39,695 nucleotides of DNA from Marinospirillum perlucidum (GTDB taxonomy: Bacteria > Pseudomonadota > Gammaproteobacteria > Pseudomonadales > Halomonadaceae): NCBI RefSeq assembly GCF_003336805.1, contig NZ_QFWJ01000014.1, positions 1 through 39,695 of the forward strand. The letters run 5' to 3'. Position numbers and translations under genes: made by a program. Below are positions 26,564 to 35,465 of the stretch, one piece after another. Each line of letters starts with the position of its first letter. The stretch's first letter is position 1. The notes beneath the pieces are model-generated. The model saw only the letters and a list, made by a program, of their open reading frames with translations. It ran no database searches and was not told the origin of the DNA.

Positions 26564-27772
26564 CTACTTGGCCTGGCTTAACTTCGCTGAGGCATCCAGT
26601 TCCTGGGCGGTTTGATCGGTTAGTTTCAGCCAGATCACCAGCAGGCTACCCAGGGCCACAAAGCCACCGGCTATCCACAGCCCCAGGGTGTATTCCCCGG
26701 TCCAGGCCGCCAGCATCCCGGTCAAGGCCGGAGCCACCACCTGGGCGGTGCCATAGGAAAGAGTCATCTTGCCCATCAGTTTGGCCGGTTTGGTGGGATA
26801 GAGGCGTCCGGCCATGGTCAAGACCAGGCTGACCGAGCCAATAAAGGTACTGCCAAATAGCAGAGCGCTGATCAAAACGACCGCTAGGCTGGTGTGAATC
26901 ACAGGCAGGAGAATACCGCCGATCTGCAAGACCAGGGTCAGCAGCAGGGCATTGAGATAACCATACTGGCGGGCGACCAGATCCCAGATCATCACTGCCG
27001 GTGCAGCCGCCAGGCCCACCAGGGCAAAGGAGGTCGGTCCCATACCGGCCAGTTCGGGCTGGCGCTCGACGAAGGCTACGATAAAGGTTGCGGTAATCAC
27101 ATAGCCATAACCGGCACAGAAATAGGCCAGCAGCATCAGGCTCATAAAGCGGCGAGTCGGGGGGCTGTCTTCCAGGGTGGTTCCGGTGCGGGTCAGGTTG
27201 GCTGTTTCCGGGCGGGGGAGCCAGAACCAGGCGGGTACCGCCAGAAAAGCCCCGAGAAAACCCAACCACAACCACTGGCTGGCCCAATCCTGACTGAGAT
27301 AAAGCATTAGCTCTACAGCCAGGGCGGCCACCACGATACCGATACCCACCCCGGCAAAATGTATCCCCAGCTCACCACGATGGTGATGGCGGATCAGCCA
27401 GTTAAGAATCAGCCCGGATACGATCAGCATGGAGGCAGCGCTGGAAAGACCGGAGAAAAAGCGCAGCAGCATCCACAGGGTGAGGTTTTCCGTCACAGCC
27501 ATGCCGGCTGTAGTAATGACTGCCAGCAACAGGCCCAGGCGATAGAGCAGATCCTTGATTTTCAGGTCGGATAAAGAAGCTGCCAGCAGTGCCCCGGCCA
27601 TATAACCCAGGTAGTTAACCGCAGCCAGCCAACCACCGGCTGCCTCACCCAGCCAGGTTTGTTGCTGCATCACCGGCAGCAGGGGCGTGTAGGCAAAGCG
27701 GGCCAGGCCAATACACAGGATCTGACTGAAAACACCGGCCAGGAGTACCTTGAATCGAGGCGACAAGAGCAT
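26564..27772 (-). CDS. MFS transporter, YbfB/YjiJ-like
   Basis: A 402-aa inner-membrane protein with about 12 helices, of the major facilitator superfamily. The first helix holds GLARFAYTPLLPVM, the mark of the YbfB/YjiJ (MFS_4) group, followed by GYMAGALLAA and the usual cytoplasmic loop (SDLKIKD). Members are mostly uncharacterised, so no substrate can be given. AAGGA lies 6 nt before the ATG. The gene is alone on the minus strand and converges with the aroA operon. Short unconserved tail after helix 12. Confidence 0.9.
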   Translation of the reverse strand: MLLSPRFKVLLAGVFSQILCIGLARFAYTPLLPVMQQQTWLGEAAGGWLAAVNYLGYMAGALLAASLSDLKIKDLLYRLGLLLAVITTAGMAVTENLTLWMLLRFFSGLSSAASMLIVSGLILNWLIRHHHRGELGIHFAGVGIGIVVAALAVELMLYLSQDWASQWLWLGFLGAFLAVPAWFWLPRPETANLTRTGTTLEDSPPTRRFMSLMLLAYFCAGYGYVITATFIVAFVERQPELAGMGPTSFALVGLAAAPAVMIWDLVARQYGYLNALLLTLVLQIGGILLPVIHTSLAVVLISALLFGSTFIGSVSLVLTMAGRLYPTKPAKLMGKMTLSYGTAQVVAPALTGMLAAWTGEYTLGLWIAGGFVALGSLLVIWLKLTDQTAQELDASAKLSQAK

Positions 27773-27788
27773 GGGCGTTCCTTATAAT
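27760..27788 (+). promoter_or_regulatory. Orphan plus-strand promoter
   Basis: GCGACA (-35, 4 of 6) and a perfect TATAAT (-10) are separated by exactly 17 bp. It points right, away from the MFS gene start, where no plus-strand gene follows for over 650 bp, but a T-rich hairpin does. Confidence 0.5.
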
Positions 27789-27794
27789 TAGACT

Positions 27795-27861
27795 TATGGG
27801 TCTTACCTTATATCAGAAACTGCGCATCGCCTACCCGAACGTATGACCGGCGGGTTTTTTT
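27795..27861 (+). ncRNA. Candidate small RNA, about 65 nt
   Basis: A promoter-like pair (27760-27788) and a hairpin with seven Ts (27833-27861) bracket this segment on the plus strand, between two minus-strand genes. It has no open frame of note. The start is estimated as 7 nt past the -10. Its 5' part is A/T-rich and could be a pairing region. It could also be antisense to the 3' flank of the SixA-like gene and the leader of the MFS gene. This is inference from signals only. Confidence 0.35.
27833..27861 (+). terminator. Orphan plus-strand terminator-like hairpin
   Basis: ACCCG pairs with CGGGT across a 13-nt loop and is followed by seven Ts. The T run fits the plus strand only, yet both flanking genes are on the minus strand. 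Confidence 0.45.
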
Positions 27862-27879
27862 ATTCGTCTGATTTTCCGG

Positions 27880-28374
27880 CTAGCCGTGCAACTTGGGGTA
27901 ATCAAAAACCTCCAGTTTGGCGGTGCCGGGTTCCAGCTGGGTCCAGCTACTGATCGGCAGGAGCAGGTGAGCAAAGGCTGCCGTGGGATAATGCCGGGGC
28001 GTTTCCCCGATCAGAAAGGCCAGGAGTTCTGACATGCCCGGATTATGTCCTACCAGAACAAGACGTTCACAGCTGTCGGGCTGTTCCTGTAGCAGCATCA
28101 ACAGGGTATTGAGCGAGGCTTCATAAGCCTGGGGTGTTTTCTTGACCGCGGTTGCGGGCAGTTGCCAAGCTGCTGCCAAAGGGGCCTGGGTTTCCAGGGT
28201 GCGCTGGGCGCCACTGAAGAGCAAAAGGTCCGGGCGTTCGACTTTTTGCAGCAGGCGCTGGGTCAGACCGGGCAGATCTCTTTGCCCGCGTTTGTTGAGT
28301 GGGCGATCCCAGTCGCTCTGGTCGGGATCTTGCCAACTGGATTTAGCATGGCGTATAAGGGTTAGCTGCTTCAC
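27880..28374 (-). CDS. SixA-like histidine phosphatase
   Basis: A 164-aa protein of the histidine phosphatase superfamily. The catalytic RHA motif is near the start (LTLIRHAKSSW), with the second histidine in GHNPGMSE. It resembles SixA, which removes phosphate from histidine phosphotransfer domains, but small RHG-type phosphatases act on many substrates. The start is the GTG at 28374, with GGAGG 4-5 nt upstream. A longer frame reaching back toward panE would add an unconserved tail and is rejected. The stop codon lies inside a 10-bp perfect palindrome (CGGCTAGCCG). Divergent from panE. Confidence 0.88.
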   Translation of the reverse strand: MKQLTLIRHAKSSWQDPDQSDWDRPLNKRGQRDLPGLTQRLLQKVERPDLLLFSGAQRTLETQAPLAAAWQLPATAVKKTPQAYEASLNTLLMLLQEQPDSCERLVLVGHNPGMSELLAFLIGETPRHYPTAAFAHLLLPISSWTQLEPGTAKLEVFDYPKLHG

Positions 28375-28444
28375 TTGACCTCCAAAAGAGTCAGTGGGGA
28401 AAAAGAGTGATTGCCAGAGTGTAAAATGTCTAACAGGAGTCAGC

Positions 28445-29383
28445 ATGCGTTTTTTGATAGTCGGAGCCGGCGGCATAGGCTGTTATTACGGGGCACGTTT
28501 GCAGGAAGCCGGTCATCCGGTGGTTTATATGGCCCGGGGTGAACATCTTAAAGCCCTGCAGACCTCCGGGCTGCGAGTGGAGCATGAAGACTTTCAGTTT
28601 CAGCGCCCGGTGACCGCCGTGGATGAAGCCGCACTGCTGAAGGATTACCAGGTGACAGATTTTGATCTCTTGCTGATCTGTTTTAAATCCCAGGCCACAG
28701 CCGCCTGGTTGGAGACCTTTGCTGACTGGCTGAAGGGCGGGGATACCCCCCTTTTATCGCTGCAAAATGGTGTGGATAACGAGCCGCTGCTGGCCGAAGT
28801 TCTGGGTGAAGAGAGAGTGCTGGGCGGCATTGCCCTCAGAATCGGCGGGCATCTGGATAATCCCGGTGAAGTTTCGGCCAGTGGTCCGGCCCAGATTGTT
28901 ATGGGTGCCTGGCCCGAAGCCGGCCAGCCACCGCGTCAGCAGGCTTTTCTGGAAGAAGTGGATCATCACTTCCAGCAGGCGGGTATTCCTTCGCGTATCA
29001 GCCATCAGATCGCCCTGGAACTCTGGCGCAAGCTGATGCTGAACAATGCCGTCAATCCGCTTTCCGCGCTGACTCACCTGGATACCCAGACCCTGAGCCA
29101 CGATAGTTACTATGGCCCGGTGGTCAAGGGCTTGATGGCCGAAGCCGGTCAGGTTGCTGCGGCAGAAGGTCTGGCGATCGACAGCAAGGATGTCGAGGAA
29201 ATGTACGATCTTATCTGCCAGTTTGATGGCATCAAGACCTCCATGCTGGTGGATCTGGAAAAGGGACGTCCGCTGGAATTGGAAGGCATCAGCGGCAGTC
29301 TTTTACAGCGGGCGCAGAAGCATCAGCTGACCTTGCCGATGACGGGTTTGCTCTATGCCCTGCTCACGCGCGAAAACGCATGA
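28445..29383 (+). CDS. panE: 2-dehydropantoate 2-reductase
   Basis: A 312-aa NADPH enzyme that reduces ketopantoate to pantoate for coenzyme A synthesis. The N-terminal Rossmann fold shows VGAGGIGCYYGARL. The catalytic lysine is in ALELWRKLMLNNAVNPL, with the conserved Asn following, and the C-terminal helical domain carries KTSMLVDLEKGRPLELEGI. The ATG at 28445 has AGGAG 5 nt upstream; an upstream ATG in frame is unlikely. Paralogues of this family exist, so the assignment to PanE itself is likely but not certain. ilvE lies 73 nt downstream. Confidence 0.9.
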   Translation: MRFLIVGAGGIGCYYGARLQEAGHPVVYMARGEHLKALQTSGLRVEHEDFQFQRPVTAVDEAALLKDYQVTDFDLLLICFKSQATAAWLETFADWLKGGDTPLLSLQNGVDNEPLLAEVLGEERVLGGIALRIGGHLDNPGEVSASGPAQIVMGAWPEAGQPPRQQAFLEEVDHHFQQAGIPSRISHQIALELWRKLMLNNAVNPLSALTHLDTQTLSHDSYYGPVVKGLMAEAGQVAAAEGLAIDSKDVEEMYDLICQFDGIKTSMLVDLEKGRPLELEGISGSLLQRAQKHQLTLPMTGLLYALLTRENA

Positions 29384-29456
29384 GGCATTGGGCAAGCTGG
29401 CTTTTTCCTTGTAATATAAGGTTTTTGAACAACAACACGTTTAGAGGGTATAGGGG

Positions 29457-30452
29457 ATGACCGCATTTGGTACCGTTTTCACACCTGAAATGATTTTAAG
29501 CCGTTTTGACGGGTCGGGCTGGTCGACTCCGGAAATTGTCCCCTCCGATTCTCTGACTCTGCACCCCGGCGCGCACGTGCTGCATTATTCCAGCACCTGC
29601 TTTGAAGGCCTCAAGGCTTTTCGTCATGCCGATGGCAGCATCAACATCTTCCGTATGGACAAGAACATCCAGCGCATGGCACAGAGCACCCGCATGCTGG
29701 GCCTGCCTGAAATTGACGAAAAACAGCTGGAAGCCATGATTCTTGATATCACCGGCCGTTTTGCCGCTGATGTTCCCGAACCCCCAGGTTCCATGTATAT
29801 CCGTCCGACCCATATCGGTACCGAACCCGCTATCGGCAAGGCCGCGGCACCTTCTGCCACCTCCCTGCTGTATGTACTCCTCTCGCCGGTAGGTGACTAC
29901 TTCAGTGGTGGTGATACCGCCTTGCGTCTGCTGCTGAAAGAAGACGGCATGCGTTGTGCGCCCCACATGGGCGTGGTCAAAAGTGGCGGCAACTACGCCA
30001 GCTCCCTGCATTCCATGATGGAAGCGCGCCAAAGCGTTCAGGCTGACCAGGTGCTCTACTGCCCGGATGGTCAGGTTCAGGAAACCGGCGCAGCCAACTT
30101 CCTGCTGATCGATGGCAACGAAGTCATTACCCGTGCACTGGATTCCACCTTCCTGCACGGGGTCACACGTGATTCTGTGCTGACTTTGGCCAGAGATCTG
30201 GGCATGGATGTTCAGGAAAGAGATCTGAGCATTGAAGAGCTGCTGGAAAGAGCCGCCAAGCCGGAAACCGAAGCCGCCCTGTCCGGTACGGCTGCTGTTC
30301 TGGCACCGGTCGGCACCCTGATTCATAACGGCAAGGAACAGGCAGTGGGTACGGGCAAACCCGGTCCCATGACCAAGCGTCTGCGCCAGTTGATGAATGG
30401 CGTCCAGTGGGGCGAAAGCGAAGATACCCACGGTTGGTTGACCCGCATCTAA
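29457..30452 (+). CDS. ilvE: Branched-chain amino acid aminotransferase
   Basis: A 331-aa fold-type IV PLP transaminase for the last step of leucine, isoleucine and valine synthesis. The PLP lysine is K175 in GVVKSGGNYASSL, the conserved glutamate is in QETGAANFLLID (~209), and STCFEGLKAFRH lies near the N terminus. Length and motifs fit the BCAT type II group rather than the shorter E. coli-like form. GAGGG precedes the ATG by ~9 nt. It starts 73 nt after panE and is followed 19 nt later by trmH. Confidence 0.94.
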   Translation: MTAFGTVFTPEMILSRFDGSGWSTPEIVPSDSLTLHPGAHVLHYSSTCFEGLKAFRHADGSINIFRMDKNIQRMAQSTRMLGLPEIDEKQLEAMILDITGRFAADVPEPPGSMYIRPTHIGTEPAIGKAAAPSATSLLYVLLSPVGDYFSGGDTALRLLLKEDGMRCAPHMGVVKSGGNYASSLHSMMEARQSVQADQVLYCPDGQVQETGAANFLLIDGNEVITRALDSTFLHGVTRDSVLTLARDLGMDVQERDLSIEELLERAAKPETEAALSGTAAVLAPVGTLIHNGKEQAVGTGKPGPMTKRLRQLMNGVQWGESEDTHGWLTRI

Positions 30453-30471
30453 GCGGATCAGATCTTCACGC

Positions 30472-31179
30472 ATGACCCCGGAACGTGTAGCCCGTATCCG
30501 TTCGGTGCTGGACAGGCGACAACCCGATCTGGCGGTAATCACAGATCGGGTAACCAAACCTCACAATATCAGCGCCATTCTGCGCAGTTGTGATGCCTTT
30601 GCCGTACCCGAGTTGCAGGTGGTCTGGCCCGAGCAGGATTTTAAAACCTATCGGCGTCGGGCTGCTGGCAGCCAGCACTGGGTCAAGGTGAAAACCCATG
30701 CCAGCGTCACCGAAGCCATCCACGAGCGTAAAAGCCAGGGCTTTCAGGTGCTGGCCGCGCACTTTTCCGAACAGGCGTGTCCTTACGATCAGTTGGATTT
30801 TACCCGGCCCACGGCCTTTGTCATGGGTGCTGAACTGGATGGCGTGAGTGAAGAAGCCCTGGCCCAGGTGGATGGTCAGGTGAGTGTGCCCATGCAGGGC
30901 ATGGTGGAATCCCTGAATGTCTCGGTGGTGGCCGCCCTGCTCTTGGCTGAGGCCGGACGTCAAAGACGAGCTGCCGGTTTTTTCGACCAGCCGCGTCTGC
31001 CCGAAGCCGACTATCAACGTCTTTTCTTTGAAGCCTGCTACCCGGATCTGGCCCGTCGTTGCCGGGAAAAGGGGCTTGCCTATCCGCGCCTTCTGGACAA
31101 TGGTGATTTGGAAGACTCGGCGGCCTTTTCTGCGGCCTATAATGCCAGGGTGGCTGAAGAACACGCTTTGCAGGACTGA
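30472..31179 (+). CDS. trmH: tRNA (guanosine(18)-2'-O)-methyltransferase
   Basis: TrmH/SpoU (235 aa) methylates the 2'-OH of G18 in tRNA D-loops using SAM. The three SPOUT motifs are clear: KPHNISAILRSCDAFAVPE with the catalytic arginine, FVMGAELDGVSEE, and VPMQGMVESLNVSVVAALLL, which forms the knot. A basic C-terminal helical extension follows, as in TrmH. The ATG lies 19 nt after the ilvE stop and has a weak ribosome site, so it may depend on transcription or translation from ilvE. Confidence 0.94.
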   Translation: MTPERVARIRSVLDRRQPDLAVITDRVTKPHNISAILRSCDAFAVPELQVVWPEQDFKTYRRRAAGSQHWVKVKTHASVTEAIHERKSQGFQVLAAHFSEQACPYDQLDFTRPTAFVMGAELDGVSEEALAQVDGQVSVPMQGMVESLNVSVVAALLLAEAGRQRRAAGFFDQPRLPEADYQRLFFEACYPDLARRCREKGLAYPRLLDNGDLEDSAAFSAAYNARVAEEHALQD

Positions 31180-31190
31180 CCTTCCCGTTA

Positions 31191-31275
31191 CCTTTCGCGC
31201 TGGGGACAGCGCTCCCACCGGCTTTGTTCCAGAGGTATTGCCATTGGAGTAGGAGCGCTTTCCAAGTGCGATCCG
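31191..31275. repeat. Pair of REP-like palindromes in opposite orientation
   Basis: Two related units lie between the converging trmH and slipin genes. The first, read on the minus strand, is GGGAGCGCTGTCCCCAGCGC, with stem GCGCTG/CAGCGC (31197-31212). The second, on the plus strand, is AGGAGCGCTTTCCAAGTGCG, with stem GCGCTT/AAGTGC (31255-31269, one G-U). Both have a GGAG/GGGAG head before the stem, as in Pseudomonas-type REP elements. The head-to-head layout is that of a BIME. They probably protect 3' ends or bind a REP-specific protein. Confidence 0.75.
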
Positions 31276-31299
31276 CTTGCAGAGCGTCTGCTTTGAGAT

Positions 31300-32067
31300 T
31301 TATTGTTTCTGCTCAGATTTATCAGTAAATTTCTTGAAAGCCTCCATCAGATCCAGAGGCAGTGGGAAGACGATGGTCGAGGCATTGTTCTTGTTGCCCA
31401 TGTCATTCAGGGTTTGCAGGTAGCGTAATTGCAGGGCTGCCGAGTTTTTCGACATCACCTGAGCGGCCTCCACCAGTTTTTCCGAAGCCTGGAGTTCACC
31501 TTCGGCGTGAATCACCTTGGCCCTTCTTTCCCGTTCGGCCTCGGCCTGGCGGGCAATGGCGCGGATCATGCTTTCATCCAGATCCACATGCTTGATTTCC
31601 ACATTGGCAACCTTGATGCCCCAGTCCTCGGTCTGGGCATCCAGAATCTCCTGGATATCCTGGTTGAGTCGGTCTCTTTCCGACAGCATTTCGTCCAGCT
31701 CATGCTTACCCAGTACCGAGCGCAGGGTCGTTTGAGCCAGTTGGCTGGTGGCGGTAACAAAATTCTCGACATTGATAATGGCTTTTTGCGGGTCCAGCAC
31801 CCGGAAATAGAGGACAGCATTGACCCGGACAGTGACGTTGTCCTGGGAAATCACATCCTGCTCGGGCACATCCATGGTGATAACCCTGAGATCGACCTTT
31901 TCCATTCTTTGCAGACCGGGAATCACGATGATCAACCCCGGACCTTTGACGGCCTGAAAGCGCCCCAGGAAGAAGATGACCCCGCGTTTGTATTCGGGCA
32001 GGATTCTCAGGGAGGCTGCCAGTATCAGGATGACCACAGCCACGGGCGTCAGGTAACTGAATAGCAT
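31300..32067 (-). CDS. Slipin (SPFH/stomatin-like membrane protein)
   Basis: A 255-aa membrane-anchored SPFH protein. One N-terminal helix (~5-22) is followed by the SPFH domain ([40 protein letters not shown]) and a coiled C-terminal part rich in A/E/R ([18 protein letters not shown]). Stomatin-type proteins of this length form rings in membrane microdomains. It follows, by 40 nt, an NfeD-family protease; in archaea the partner cleaves the slipin C terminus, and the same pairing is common in bacteria. AAGGAG lies 5 nt before the ATG. The two form an operon on the minus strand. Confidence 0.93.
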   Translation of the reverse strand: MLFSYLTPVAVVILILAASLRILPEYKRGVIFFLGRFQAVKGPGLIIVIPGLQRMEKVDLRVITMDVPEQDVISQDNVTVRVNAVLYFRVLDPQKAIINVENFVTATSQLAQTTLRSVLGKHELDEMLSERDRLNQDIQEILDAQTEDWGIKVANVEIKHVDLDESMIRAIARQAEAERERRAKVIHAEGELQASEKLVEAAQVMSKNSAALQLRYLQTLNDMGNKNNASTIVFPLPLDLMEAFKKFTDKSEQKQ

Positions 32068-32107
32068 GCAAACTCCTTAGCCTTTGTCAGGCTTCTAGGC
32101 GCAAAAT

Positions 32108-33484
32108 TTACCGAACGGTTTCCGTCCGGGAAGCGTGTAGGGGCTCCACCATCAGTGTAAGCCCCTGATGACCGGTGACCTGCAGGTAACTGCCCTGGCG
32201 GATAACACCCTCTGGATGCGTCCTTCTCGCCTGCCAGTTTTCACCGTGAAAGCGCACCCGTCCCTTGTGGGAAAAGTCTTCCAGGGCTTCGCAGACCTCA
32301 CCCTCCAGGGCTTCCTGGCCGATGGTGGGTCGCTTGCTGCGCAGCGTCCAGAAGCGGGTTACCGCCCAGAGCAGCAGGGCAGAGGCGATCAGGGCCAAGC
32401 CCCCGATCAAGGGCAGGGACAGGGCCAGATGTTCGGAATCCATCAGTAGCACCGAACCGGAGGTAAACGCCAGGATGCCGCCGATCCCCAGAATCCCGAA
32501 ACTGGGCACCAGCGCCTCGGCGATGATCAGGAGCACACCAAACACGATCAGGGCCAGACCGGCATAATTGACCGGCAGCAACTGGAAGGCATAGAGCGCC
32601 AACAGCAGGCTGCAGGCCCCGAGAATACCGGGGAAGAGGCTGCCGGGGCTGGACAGCTCAAACAGCAGCCCGTAAAAGCCGATCAGGAGTAGAAAATAAG
32701 CCAGGGTCGGCTGGGTTAGAAAAGCCAGCAGTTGATGACGCCAGTCAGGGTTTTGTTCAACCAGTTGTAGAGGAGCAGGGCTATGTTGCACTCGTTGATC
32801 GCCTTTAAGCAGTAGTTCCCGCCCTTGCAGGGCCTGCAGGAGTTCATCCAGATCAGCCGCCATTAATTCAATTACATCCAGATCCAAGGCTTCTTGGGCA
32901 GTCAGGCTATCCGCTTGCCGCACTGCTTTTTCAGCCCAGTCGGCATTGCGACCATAGCGTTCGGCGAGACTGCGCAGGCTACTCACCGCCGCCTGAAGCT
33001 GTTTTTGTTCCAGAGAAGACCGGGAGCTGGTATCCGCAGGCTGGGATTCCGGTGCCGGGGTTCCGCCACCCATCAGGTTAACCGGTGTGGCCGCGCCTAC
33101 CTGGGTGGTGGGGGCCATGGCAGCCAGATGACTGGCATAGAGAATATAGGTGCCAGCACTAGCAGCCTGGGCACCGGCAGGGCCGACCCAGGTAATCACC
33201 GGAACATGACTGTTGAGGATTAAGCTAACCAGCTCACGCGTGGTGGAAACCAGCCCACCGGGCGTATCCATTTGTAAAATGATGGCCTCAAAACCTTGTT
33301 TTTCCGCCCGGGCAAACCCATCTTCCAGATAATCCAGGCTGGCTGGACCCAGCGTACCCTGGATCTGCAAGAGCAGACCCTGAGGGCGTGAGTCAGCATC
33401 AGCGGCCAGGGTCGCAGGTGCCCACACAAGCAGACCGGCCAGCAGGCCAGCTAGTAATAAACACAGGCGTGGTAGAGCGAACAT
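32108..33484 (-). CDS. NfeD-family membrane-bound serine protease
   Basis: A 458-aa inner-membrane protein of the long NfeD (NfeD1b) type. A signal peptide (1-27) precedes a ClpP/SDH-class protease domain (~35-230). The likely nucleophile is Ser109 in AQAASAGTYI, with a lysine near 161 as general base, and QMDTPGGLV matches the substrate-binding strand. Four to five membrane helices follow (~255-375), then a C-terminal OB-fold NfeD domain (~385-455; EALEGEVCEAL and GRVRFHGENW). It is upstream of, and co-transcribed with, the slipin gene, its presumed partner and substrate. GGGAGG lies 4 nt before the ATG. Confidence 0.92.
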   Translation of the reverse strand: MFALPRLCLLLAGLLAGLLVWAPATLAADADSRPQGLLLQIQGTLGPASLDYLEDGFARAEKQGFEAIILQMDTPGGLVSTTRELVSLILNSHVPVITWVGPAGAQAASAGTYILYASHLAAMAPTTQVGAATPVNLMGGGTPAPESQPADTSSRSSLEQKQLQAAVSSLRSLAERYGRNADWAEKAVRQADSLTAQEALDLDVIELMAADLDELLQALQGRELLLKGDQRVQHSPAPLQLVEQNPDWRHQLLAFLTQPTLAYFLLLIGFYGLLFELSSPGSLFPGILGACSLLLALYAFQLLPVNYAGLALIVFGVLLIIAEALVPSFGILGIGGILAFTSGSVLLMDSEHLALSLPLIGGLALIASALLLWAVTRFWTLRSKRPTIGQEALEGEVCEALEDFSHKGRVRFHGENWQARRTHPEGVIRQGSYLQVTGHQGLTLMVEPLHASRTETVR

Positions 33485-33707
33485 AAGGCCTCCCTGATGA
33501 TTCCGGGTATAGGAAGTCTAGTTCATTTTGACGGTCTTGCTGCCAGTAAAAAGGAGAGCGCAGGGTCGGTCGCTGGGCAAACAAGGCCTGCTCATTTTTC
33601 CTGAAAACACAGCCAGCAGCTGGGCTAGCCATTTATCAGGAGTTCCTTAAGCTCGCAATCTGTTAGACTGGGGCGACTAATTTCCGCTGAAGGAAAACAT
33701 ATTTGTT

Positions 33708-34673
33708 ATGAAAGCATTGTCTTTGCACAACCTTGAAAAAACCTACGACAACGGACACCGTGCCCTCAAGGGCATCAGTCTGGATGTCGAAGAGGGTGAC
33801 TTTTTTGCCCTGCTGGGGCCCAACGGGGCCGGTAAATCCACCACCCTGGGTATTGTCTGTTCCCTGGTGCGTAAAACAGCTGGCAAGGCCAGTATCTTCG
33901 GGGTGGATATCGACGAGGATTTTGCGCGTGCCAAACAGTTGATGGGCGTGGTGCCCCAGGAATTCAATTTCAGCGTTTTCGAGAAGGTCGAAGACATCGT
34001 ACTCACCGCTGCCGGTTATCAGGGCATTCGTGAAAAGGACGCCCGCCCGCGTACGGAAAGACTACTGCGTGATCTGGGGCTCTGGGAAAAACGCCACCAG
34101 CAGGCCCGTATGCTCTCCGGGGGTATGAAGCGCCGCCTGATGATTGCCCGTGCTCTGGTGCATAATCCCAAGCTGCTGATTCTGGATGAACCCACCGCCG
34201 GGGTGGATATCGAACTGCGCCGCTCCATGTGGACCTTCATGCAGGAGATCAACCGTCAGGGGGTGACCATTATTCTGACCACCCACTACCTGGAAGAAGC
34301 CGAAAGCCTCTGCCGCAATATCGCCATCATCGACCAGGGTGAAATCATCAAGAACACCAGCATGAAATCCCTGCTCACCGAATTGAACAGCGAAACCTTC
34401 GTGCTGGATCTGACAAGCCCGCTGGAAAAAGCACCCGAGCTGGATGAGTTCAGCTGTCGTCTGGTGGATGCAGCCACCCTGGAAGTGGAAATCATGAAAG
34501 GCCAGAGCATCAGCGAGCTCTTCCGGGTTCTCAACAAGGCCGGAATCGAAGTGCTGAGTTTAAGAAACAAGGCCAATCGCCTGGAAGAGCTGTTTGTATC
34601 CCTGGTGGATAAAACCGCCGCCAGTGATTTCAGTGCCGAAAACACCACGGATTCCAAGGCAGGTGCAGCATGA
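33708..34673 (+). CDS. yadG: ABC transporter ATP-binding protein, YadG-like
   Basis: A 321-aa ATPase of an ABC-2 exporter. Walker A is LLGPNGAGKST, the signature LSGGMKRRLMIARAL, Walker B LLILDEPTAGVD and the H-loop TTHYLEEAE. The ~85 residues after the ATPase core are a variable regulatory tail (residues ~230-321). It overlaps the permease gene by 4 nt (ATGA), so the two make one transporter. Sequence and order match E. coli YadG/YadH, whose substrate is unknown; related pairs export drugs or polymers. The ribosome site AAGGA is unusually far from the ATG (~14 nt). Confidence 0.9.
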   Translation: MKALSLHNLEKTYDNGHRALKGISLDVEEGDFFALLGPNGAGKSTTLGIVCSLVRKTAGKASIFGVDIDEDFARAKQLMGVVPQEFNFSVFEKVEDIVLTAAGYQGIREKDARPRTERLLRDLGLWEKRHQQARMLSGGMKRRLMIARALVHNPKLLILDEPTAGVDIELRRSMWTFMQEINRQGVTIILTTHYLEEAESLCRNIAIIDQGEIIKNTSMKSLLTELNSETFVLDLTSPLEKAPELDEFSCRLVDAATLEVEIMKGQSISELFRVLNKAGIEVLSLRNKANRLEELFVSLVDKTAASDFSAENTTDSKAGAA

Positions 34674-35443
34674 GAATAAGGCTTTACTGGGTTGCTTTTA
34701 CTACCATCGTTGTTAAAGAGGTACGCCGTTTCACCCGCATCTGGGTGCAGACGCTTCTGCCGCCCGCCATCACCATGGCGCTCTATTTTATTATCTTCGG
34801 TAACCTGATCGGCAGCCGCATCGGCGAGATGGATGGCTACAACTACATGCAGTTCATCATGCCCGGTCTGATCATGATGTCTGTGATCACCAACAGCTAC
34901 ACCAATGTGGTTTCGTCTTTCTTCAGTAGTAAATTCCAGCATTCCATCGAGGAGATCCTGGTCTCGCCGGTACCTAGTTGGGTGATCCTCTCCGGCTATG
35001 TGCTGGGCGGGGTGACGCGCGGTCTGATGGTCGGTTTTATGGTGACGTTGCTGGCGCTCTTCTTTACCGAAGTGACGGTTCACAATATCTTTGTGACCAT
35101 TGCCGTGGTCCTGCTGACCGCCATTCTTTTTGCCATTGGTGGCTTTATCAACGCCCTCTTTGCGCAAAAGTTTGATGATATCGCCATCATCCCGACCTTT
35201 GTGCTGACGCCACTGACCTATCTGGGCGGGGTGTTCTACTCGATTCATCTGCTGCCGGATTTCTGGCAGGGGGTTTCCCAGTTCAACCCGATTCTGTATA
35301 TGGTCAACACCTTCCGCTACGGCATTCTGGGTGTTTCCGATATCAACCACTGGGTTGCACTGGGCGCCATCTGCCTGTTTATAGCTGTCTTCTTCAGTCT
35401 GGCACTCTGGCTGCTGGAAAGAGGGCGGGGCATTCGCCAGTAA
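34670..35443 (+). CDS. yadH: ABC-2 transporter permease, YadH-like
   Basis: A 257-aa inner-membrane permease with six helices, partner of the preceding ATPase. The ABC-2 membrane fold shows the family features: FTRIWVQTLLPPAITMALYF in helix 1, QHSIEEILVSPVPSW in the coupling region, and LTPLTYLGGVFYSIHLLPDFW followed by NPILYMVNTFRYGILG near the end. The start overlaps the yadG stop, so translation is coupled. The substrate is not known for this group. No outer-membrane or periplasmic partner is nearby. Confidence 0.92.
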   Translation: MRIRLYWVAFTTIVVKEVRRFTRIWVQTLLPPAITMALYFIIFGNLIGSRIGEMDGYNYMQFIMPGLIMMSVITNSYTNVVSSFFSSKFQHSIEEILVSPVPSWVILSGYVLGGVTRGLMVGFMVTLLALFFTEVTVHNIFVTIAVVLLTAILFAIGGFINALFAQKFDDIAIIPTFVLTPLTYLGGVFYSIHLLPDFWQGVSQFNPILYMVNTFRYGILGVSDINHWVALGAICLFIAVFFSLALWLLERGRGIRQ

Positions 35444-35465
35444 TGCTTGGAAGCAGCGTTTAAAT

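Noticed and set aside
28375-28476. 34-codon N-terminal extension of the SixA-like protein
   Set aside because: It runs into the panE leader and start, is unlike the family, and a GTG with GGAGG lies downstream.
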